The notes under the pieces: generated by a model | Told to the model about the DNA's origin: nothing | What the model saw: only the letters and a program-made list of their open reading frames with translations | Databases searched by the model: none | In this document: piece after piece, positions 58,288-64,000 of the stretch | Layout of the letters: each line of letters opens with the position of its first letter | Position numbering within the stretch: the first letter of the stretch is position 1 | Assembly (NCBI GenBank): GCA_035222895.1 | Contig: JAVYIG010000035.1 | Span: 372,001 to 436,000, forward strand | Length of the DNA stretch: 64,000 nucleotides | Direction of reading: 5' to 3' | Source of the DNA: Strongylocentrotus droebachiensis | Taxonomy: Eukaryota; Echinodermata; Echinoidea; Camarodonta; Strongylocentrotidae | Position numbers and translations under genes: made by a program

Positions 58288-59454
58288 CTAGTTTTTTGGG
58301 AAACCGGGCCTGTTAAACTTGCCCCGATCTGCGTTGTACTTGGACTGTGGAGCCTTGGAAACTGTCGCTGGGGCGCGAAACTCCTTAAATCCAGATGGGC
58401 CGCTGTTGCGATCCCTCGAAAAACGAGAATAATCCCGCTTGTCCTGCCGATATGGGGCTGGTCGCTGATAGTTGCGCTTGGCACGCCCCCTGAAGTTCTG
58501 AGGCGAAATTTTCTGACTGACCAGAAACGAGTCTCCGACCCCTTTAAGGGTCGCTTGAAATTCACTTCCAAAGAGGCCCTCAGATACCGATACTGAACGG
58601 CTGCAAATACCCTTGTACTTGGGGTTAAAAGAGGGCTTCAATTCTTCCCTACGCCTCATGCTCACTTCGTAGGAGGCAAAACCGCTTAGTGTGATACCGT
58701 CGAGGGCGAGACGCTTAATGCGGTTGGTATCCACATCGCGCTTCTCCGAAGCCGCGCTCTGTAACTCTGAAAGAATCTCCGCATAGGGAAGCAAACCTTT
58801 CACAATATGAGTCTGCAACTTCTGTGCACGACTATCGGCAGCACGATAATTCGGTGGAATTGAGCCCCACAGTTCCTGGGGAATCCTCGGCGTGCAAACC
58901 GCTGGAGCATTCTCCGGTGTAAGATATTGAGTAGCAATCTTCTCAATGCTTTCCTTCTTCGGAGGAAGCGTTACTGCTTTGGTCATGCGAGCCGCCAGGC
59001 TATCAGACACAGGCGATCTGAAATCCAATGTGCCATTATACAGGTCACAATCGGGTGGAAAGAAACTCGAAACTACATTCGATTCCACCACACCCGGTGT
59101 CTCCAATAGATCCAACTCAGGGTCGTAACTATCCGCCCTGCTTGGCGACGAACAAATAGATACACTGTTATCAGCGAAAATGCTGAGCAAGTCATCATCA
59201 GGTAAATCGCCCCCATGCTTCGCACGTGGGACTGTCTCATTTTGATTTGTGGACATAACATCCATAAACCGAGACATCTTGGAAGAAAGCTTCCTAAGTT
59301 CTGCGGACTGGGCGGCGACTTTGCCCACCAGGGATTCCGCCGGATCAGTCCCCGTCGACTCGTCGGCTCCCTGCTCGAAAATCTCCGTCTGCATGTCGAA
59401 GTCCGTCTGCATGTACTGTCGAAAGAAAATAGGTGTTCTTACTGCCACACACAA
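58288..59454 (-). CDS. DIRS gag-like protein
   Basis: The 388-codon frame is intact. It has an acidic N-terminal half, a middle with TPRIPQELWGSIPPNYRAAD and LLPYAEILSELQSAAS, and a basic Arg/Tyr/Pro-rich tail (QNFRGRAKRNYQRPAPYRQD) suited to nucleic-acid binding. No CCHC knuckle, as usual for DIRS gag. Its end overlaps the start of the pol frame in another phase. Confidence 0.85.
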   Translation of the reverse strand: MCVAVRTPIFFRQYMQTDFDMQTEIFEQGADESTGTDPAESLVGKVAAQSAELRKLSSKMSRFMDVMSTNQNETVPRAKHGGDLPDDDLLSIFADNSVSICSSPSRADSYDPELDLLETPGVVESNVVSSFFPPDCDLYNGTLDFRSPVSDSLAARMTKAVTLPPKKESIEKIATQYLTPENAPAVCTPRIPQELWGSIPPNYRAADSRAQKLQTHIVKGLLPYAEILSELQSAASEKRDVDTNRIKRLALDGITLSGFASYEVSMRRREELKPSFNPKYKGICSRSVSVSEGLFGSEFQATLKGVGDSFLVSQKISPQNFRGRAKRNYQRPAPYRQDKRDYSRFSRDRNSGPSGFKEFRAPATVSKAPQSKYNADRGKFNRPGFPKN

Positions 59455-59459
59455 AAGAA

Positions 59460-59582
59460 AAGATGGCTACGTGCGCCCGCGAACCCTATTTATAAGGTTC
59501 CTTTCCTCATTTGAAATTCTTTTCTTTGAATTTCCTTTGTGTGATCTCACTGCCTAGCACCTGGAAATATGCTAACCCTCTG
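59460..59582. repeat. DIRS right inverted terminal repeat
   Basis: Reverse complement of 54,549-54,680. It ends at GCTAACCCTC, followed by about 30 bp (to 59,613) that match the second half of the internal complementary region. Confidence 0.9.
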
Positions 59583-59611
59583 AAGACTTGTACGAATGTT
59601 ATGTAATAGAA

Positions 59612-59713
59612 TTAAACTTCATTTACTTCAGTTGTTGAAACTGTCCTGGGATTGGTGTTCGAAGCCCTGCTTTCACGAGATTTGCGAACATGTTCTCTGA
59701 TGGCGTTTTGAAC
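59612..59713 (-). CDS. Gene A last exon: C-tail
   Basis: 102 nt after acceptor AACAG encode VQNAIREHVRKSRESRASNT and a Thr/Val-rich end (VSTTEVNEV), then TAA at 59,614-59,612. The stop shares two bases with the AATT at the DIRS boundary. The 3' untranslated region is therefore DIRS sequence in antisense to nothing, that is, transcription runs along the element's coding strand. Confidence 0.9.
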   Translation of the reverse strand, partial: VQNAIREHVRKSRESRASNTNPRTVSTTEVNEV

Positions 59714-62700
59714 CTGTTGTAATAATACAAAATCACAATAATAGAGACTTTCTGTTTGATGTCATGTTAAAGGCTAAATCGGAAGCGCCATATCGTGTGC
59801 ACTGACTGTCTTGCCTGTTTCGAGGAGTTGCACATATTTACTGTGGACTATCGGACACTCGCAGTTTTGAAGAATTTCTTTCTTTAATTAGGCGGTTGGG
59901 AGATCAATATTCAAATATTATTGTTTATATAGCCTACTTCTAATACAAAATCCATGATGAAAATAACTTGTCTTACACTAAACACGAATTACAAGCGGCA
60001 TATTGTGGGGCGTAAGATTTACATTTTTGCCTGTTGCATCATAGCTATCCTTTCTCTACGATTACGCCCATCTTTACTTCTTTACAGAGCGAATTCGAAA
60101 TAAAATTGTTTTGAGTGTCTGATGCCAGCTATGATTTTATTACATACCTCCGAATTGAGAAAGCAGTAAAGCCATGCGACGAAGAACCCCTGCAAGGAAA
60201 CAACAGAAATAGTCTACGTTAGTACGATACATGCACAGCACTAACGTATGAACGTCTCGGAGTAAAACAAAAATGAAACATGTATATGTGAAAGGCACAT
60301 ATGCCCGTGCATGGTTAAAATCAAATTTGAGTACTGATCAGACCACTACATCAAGAAGGCAGAAATTATTTAGGACCTAATCTGCGTTGATTGCCTGTGA
60401 GGTTTTCGAAAATAACAAAAGAAAAATTCTTGTCAGAAGGAAAATCATTGCACACAAACATGGAACGGCACTACACAAATTTCTAGGATTAAACTTTGGT
60501 CCAAAGATATGATATATCTAGTTATTTGGAATTTGATGGTTTTTCAAGAGAAATGACGTAAAATTATCATATGATATTTTCCCTTATTGTGAAATGGTAT
60601 GGTAAATATTTCAAATTATATTTTTTCACTTCTACAGAGCTCATTCTTCTCTTTAAAGAAAAGGTAAGATTATCTTCGTTTCATCGGCCCCGCCCTCTTT
60701 TACTTTCTTTTAGTGCTCATATTGTTTACATTGGAAATCAAAATCATCATCAAACTGACATCATAGTGTTGGATTACAACGCCAGGTTAGCACTGATATT
60801 TGAAGATACCTGAAGAGAATTGAGCAGGTTGAAGGTGTATTCCAAAGCCTTGACGGGAGGGAAAACTGCCACTACAGGTGTCAATAGCCAAGCGATACCA
60901 AGCAGGGGGAAGAGCAACAAAGTGCTCCGAAGTCCAGCTCTGGAAAGTAATTACAAAGAGAATTTACACAATTTTGCTTTATTACACATCAGAACCTGGG
61001 ATCAGAACACACCAACAACGATTGAAACCCACACGCACCTATCCAAATTGACATATAACTGTAACGAAAAGTCAGCAACACACACGCACATACTCCCAAT
61101 CGAATCTACATACACACTCACATGCATTCCTCAACTAATAACGGGTCAATAGCCAAGGAATACCAAGCAATACGAGAAAACGGAGGGATTCGGAGATCAG
61201 CTCTGAATAAAAAAATGATTCGAAATACTTAACACGAAGAAGGAATTTGAATCTCAATATAAGGACGTAAGCCTGCGTTTATTAGAATCCATAAGAAAAG
61301 ATATATAATTAAGTTGATTTACTCTGAAAAATATACTTTTAAAGACATTCACGTCTTCGAATCAAAAGGCAAAGCGAGAAAATTGAATCAATTAAATGAT
61401 TAGTTTATTACTTGATTTGCTTGATCTTATCGTTGTCAAGTTGACCTCGAGATGCAGACACAACTGTCTTTACAACCAGTAGGAGAATAACTACGTTGAC
61501 CTAGAAGTGTAAAAAAATGTATACATCTTTTAATTTTCCTGGTAATGATAACATTCTAATCAATGTATCATTTTAACGCACACACAAAACAAGCTTCATA
61601 CGTTGAAAAATAGTATTGAACAATTTTTCAATTATTTACTTGTTTTTCTTTTGCAGGCGATCATGGTTTAATAGAAGATATCGTGATGCAACGATGTAAA
61701 AAATTAACCCTCACATTTTAATTATGCATACAATATTGGAGTTCACGAGACTAAAATTTTGAGTAAAAATACGCCTATTTTCCATTGAAAAATCTCTTTT
61801 TTACACACTAAGCAATAACAGTTGCAATCAAACAGATATAACGAGCATTTTGCAACATTAAACCTCTCTTTCATATTGTAAACTTATGGTAAAGTGCGCA
61901 TTTGCAGTAGCTTAACAGTTAAATTTTTACCGTCCATAGTATATATCTTTATCGAAATACGTTCATTGTTCATTCGAAACTTAATAGGATAACCAACCCT
62001 TGTAAAAAACTTCATTTATATAATGGCATAAAATAAGAGAAATAGCATACCTAAAATTTGAAATAAATCGAACCAATAAGAAGGGAGTTAAGAATGTTTG
62101 AAATATGAGATCAATAAATCTATGCAAACCTCAAATTTGATAATTCTTCATGGATTGTGTACAAAAGAGAAAACACATTTCTGTTTTTGTCCCAGGTGCC
62201 TTTTCCCTTGGGGCACTATCCAAAATAGATTATGGGTGACATACTGTTTATTGTACAATATTGAAATAAGTTGACATTTTAGACATTTTGCCACTACATC
62301 ACAGTGACACGATAGATGTATCCATTTGAAAGTGCCCATACGTATAACGATAAAAAAATTCAAAAAAACACAACTTTCTTCTTTTTGTCCGATTTCGTTC
62401 AAACTTCCACCGGTCTGGATCTCTGATATATTACCCTTTCTTTTATTACTAGTTGTTTGTATAAAAGTTGGATCTTCCTTTTATACATCTTTATTGAAGA
62501 ATGTGGTGTCAGGCTCTGATTTGCATATTCACACAATTCTCAAACAACAAGATAATGTGCAAAACACTATTCTAATCTTTTCATATCTCTCATATCAGGA
62601 TATCGGAGGAAATAACCCAACTCATCAGTTAAGGGTAATCATGCCAATATCCAGGCGTTCTAAGCTTCCGTACTACAAACGAAAAAAAATCGGCAAATCG

Positions 62701-63513
62701 CACACTATCACAAGTGTCTTACGAGTACGATTGCTATAACCGGGCCAGTGAATGCCCAGATTGTCCCATCTGTTGGATTCAGCCAGCAACTGTATTTTAA
62801 ATTGGAAGATAAAGATAAAACATTTACTTCAATATGCAAAATGTTTGATTGTTTGCATTCGTTTTGGGTACCTTTGTAAATATTTGACATTTGAACTATG
62901 CTATTAAAATGCAACTTATTTCCATGGAACATCATGTATATTGATAAAAATAGTTTTTTTCAATAAAATAAAACTCACCTTCGTTCATAGCCATAGCTCT
63001 GATGCCTTACGCCTCCAGTTATAATGAGTATCACAGCTGGAACACCTGTGAAATAAGGACATAGTATGGTATATTACAAATGGCGGATGTGATACTTTGA
63101 AAATATAGGTTAAATTAAAGCCGAACTATGTTACTTTAACAACCCAATCACTGTGAAGATTCATCATTACCTTAATTTTAAGTGATACTCGAAAACCTGG
63201 CCTTTCTCACGATTGGGATTTACGCCGTCAACGTTCAATGTGTATTGATTGTTATAAAGCCTAAACACTGTTGTCATGAAAAACGATTATGGATTTAATT
63301 GTTTTTAATGCAGAAATATGGCGCCATATAAATGCTATGAGTGATTATTATCAACTTACCCCATCCTAAGATTCCATAAACCCAAGTTCGAGGATTACCA
63401 GAGTCAAAAACTTGGATGATCTGACGGTAGAGGTGTACACCCTCGACGAGCATCCAAAACATCATTGCTAGGGAGAAGTAGTGCAGGATGAAGGCATATG
63501 CCTTGCATGCAGA
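59612..63513 (-). CDS. Gene A: adhesion GPCR, TM3 to C-tail (5' part outside window)
   Basis: Seven exons join in phase without a stop: 63,513-63,360, 63,045-62,979, 62,789-62,723, 61,500-61,412, 60,939-60,810, 60,189-60,148 and 59,713-59,612. They encode TM3 (HYFSLAMMFWMLVEGVHLY), TM4 (GVPAVILIITGGV), ECL2 with the Cys that pairs with TM3 (SCWLNPTDGTIWAFTGP), TM5 (VNVVILLLVVKTVV), TM6 (LLLFPLLGIAWLLTPVV) and TM7 (GFFVAWLYCFLNSEVQ). The WMLVEG and LNSEVQ blocks are diagnostic of adhesion/secretin-type receptors. The cytoplasmic tail is only about 34 residues and ends at the DIRS junction, which suggests the natural tail may have been cut. TM1-TM2 and the ectodomain should lie to the right of the window. 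Confidence 0.92.
60148..60189 (-). CDS. Gene A exon: TM7
   Basis: The 42-nt exon, acceptor TGCAG and donor GTATGT, phase 0 at both ends, encodes GFFVAWLYCFLNSE. Confidence 0.92.
60810..60939 (-). CDS. Gene A exon: TM6 and ECL3
   Basis: The 130-nt exon, acceptor TCCAG and donor GTATCT, encodes AGLRSTLLLFPLLGIAWLLT followed by PVVAVFPPVKALEYTFNLLN. It contains the family's LLPLLG-like TM6 motif. Confidence 0.92.
61145..61212 (-). pseudogene. Decayed duplicate of the TM6 exon
   Basis: Matches the 5' part of the real TM6 exon (60,878-60,949). One frame reads LRFLVLLGIPWLLT before a stop, compared with LRSTLLLFPLLGIAWLLT in the functional exon. It lies between the TM5 and TM6 exons, as expected for a local duplication. 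It has no usable donor. Confidence 0.7.
61412..61500 (-). CDS. Gene A exon: TM5 end and ICL3
   Basis: The 89-nt exon, acceptor TCTAG and donor GTAATA, encodes VNVVILLLVVKTVVSASRGQ, then LDNDKIKQIK, a basic intracellular loop 3. Confidence 0.88.
62723..62789 (-). CDS. Gene A exon: ECL2 and start of TM5
   Basis: The 67-nt exon, acceptor TACAG and donor GTAAGA, encodes CWLNPTDGTIWAFTGPVIAI. It carries the conserved CWL motif of extracellular loop 2. Confidence 0.9.
62979..63045 (-). CDS. Gene A exon: TM4
   Basis: The 67-nt exon, acceptor CACAG and donor GTGAGT, completes a Gly codon and reads VPAVILIITGGVRHQSYGYE. The GWG-VPA block spans the splice, as usual for this family. Confidence 0.9.
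63360..63513 (-). CDS. Gene A exon: TM3 and start of TM4
   Basis: The 154-nt exon has a phase 0 acceptor GCAAAG and donor GTAAGT. SACKAYAFILHYFSLAMM carries the conserved TM3 Cys, followed by MLVEGVHLYRQII and WVYGILGWG. Confidence 0.92.
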
Positions 63514-63530
63514 CTTTGCAAGGGGTTCAC

Positions 63531-63990
63531 ATACAAAAATAGATATGATGAACATAAATTAATCATATTTAAGATGGTGTGCAATCGGAATCATACTTTT
63601 CAGACTTAAGTGAGCATAGAAAAGTAACAATCAATGAGAATCTAAAAGAAAATTTCAAAATTGGGGCATCTGACCACTCAAGTGTTGATGGGCATTGGAG
63701 GTAACTCTTCGCTCGGACACGATCTTGGGTGGAAAGGAGAGGCAACCTGACCGCGCTTGACAAAACCATTCAGTCCTGAGACTACATCTGGTAGCCAGAG
63801 CACAATTATACTCATCTTTTCTCATTCTTTGTTTGTTTTACTGTTGAGCAAGACCGTATTACTGATGCACATGTTCCTTAACATTTGGATGGCTACTTGC
63901 TTTTTTTTGTCTGGTGTTGCATTTTGCTTAATCAGACCTTCTAACCGTTAAATGAATCTCCCATCCAAGCGTGAACATTCGAAACTTGAT
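63531..63990. repeat. TM2-TM3 intron of gene A, homologous to 14,860-15,340
   Basis: The matching stretch lies directly 5' of the TM3 exon on the minus strand. See the gene B counterpart for shared blocks. The TM2 exon of gene A is expected a short way beyond the right edge. Confidence 0.75.
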
Positions 63991-64000
63991 TCTAATTGAT

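Larger units (their letters stand above)
54480..59613 (-). mobile_element. DIRS-type tyrosine-recombinase retrotransposon
   Basis: A 5.1-kb element, coding on the minus strand, with inverted terminal repeats (about 54,549-54,680 and 59,460-59,582) and an internal complementary region at 55,005-55,125 that joins sequence complementary to both ends. This is the arrangement that lets DIRS elements form a circular DNA intermediate. It encodes a gag-like protein, RT-RNase H with a methyltransferase-like domain, and a tyrosine recombinase in place of a DDE integrase. AATT is found at both boundaries (54,480-54,483; 59,610-59,613). Its right end touches the stop codon of gene A. Confidence 0.95.

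Overview
This is eukaryotic, AT-rich, intron- and transposon-dense DNA. Small phase-matched exons of two adhesion-type G-protein-coupled receptors (aGPCRs), a DIRS-type tyrosine-recombinase retrotransposon, a gypsy-type LTR element, tRNA-derived SINEs and many terminal-inverted-repeat elements together suggest a marine invertebrate, perhaps an echinoderm or another invertebrate deuterostome. That taxonomic guess is inference; nothing in the window proves it. No bacterial features, CRISPR arrays or rRNA genes are seen.

Host genes. Two aGPCR paralogues lie head to tail on the minus strand. Gene A enters from the right edge and shows TM3 to TM7 plus a short cytoplasmic tail in seven exons (63,513 down to 59,612). 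Gene B appears to start with a signal-peptide exon at 44,844. It continues with extracellular, Ser/Thr-rich stalk, GAIN, GPS, TM1 and TM2 exons down to 15,523. The nine exons from 29,773 to 15,523 join in consistent phase; the link to the signal-peptide exon needs at least one unseen exon. TM3-TM7 of gene B are not found in the remaining 15.5 kb, although the intron sequence that precedes TM3 in gene A is recognisable at the matching place.

Layout. 1-8,763: left arm of a very large inverted repeat. 9,090-14,846: a 5.7-kb terminal-inverted-repeat element without coding capacity, itself hosting smaller candidate elements. 15,523-17,267: TM2, TM1 and GPS exons of gene B. 17,893-23,428: a young, internally deleted gypsy element with 1,004-bp LTRs, inside the intron that splits the GPS motif. 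23,638-29,773: GAIN, stalk and extracellular exons, with a non-LTR insertion (24,897-25,717) and a SINE (about 27,410). 30,325-40,878: right arm of the inverted repeat, carrying an extra non-LTR retrotransposon (38,439-39,898). 40,879-44,844: rest of intron 1 and the signal-peptide exon. 45,000-54,479: intergenic DNA with SINE, hAT-like and tandem duplications. 54,480-59,613: DIRS element whose end falls on the stop codon of gene A. 59,612-64,000: gene A.

The most unusual features are the ~9-10-kb inverted repeat bracketing most of the ectodomain through TM2 of gene B, with a sharp step in arm identity; the TM3-less state of gene B; the DIRS insertion at the gene A stop codon; and the gypsy derivative whose gag frame runs directly into the tail of integrase.
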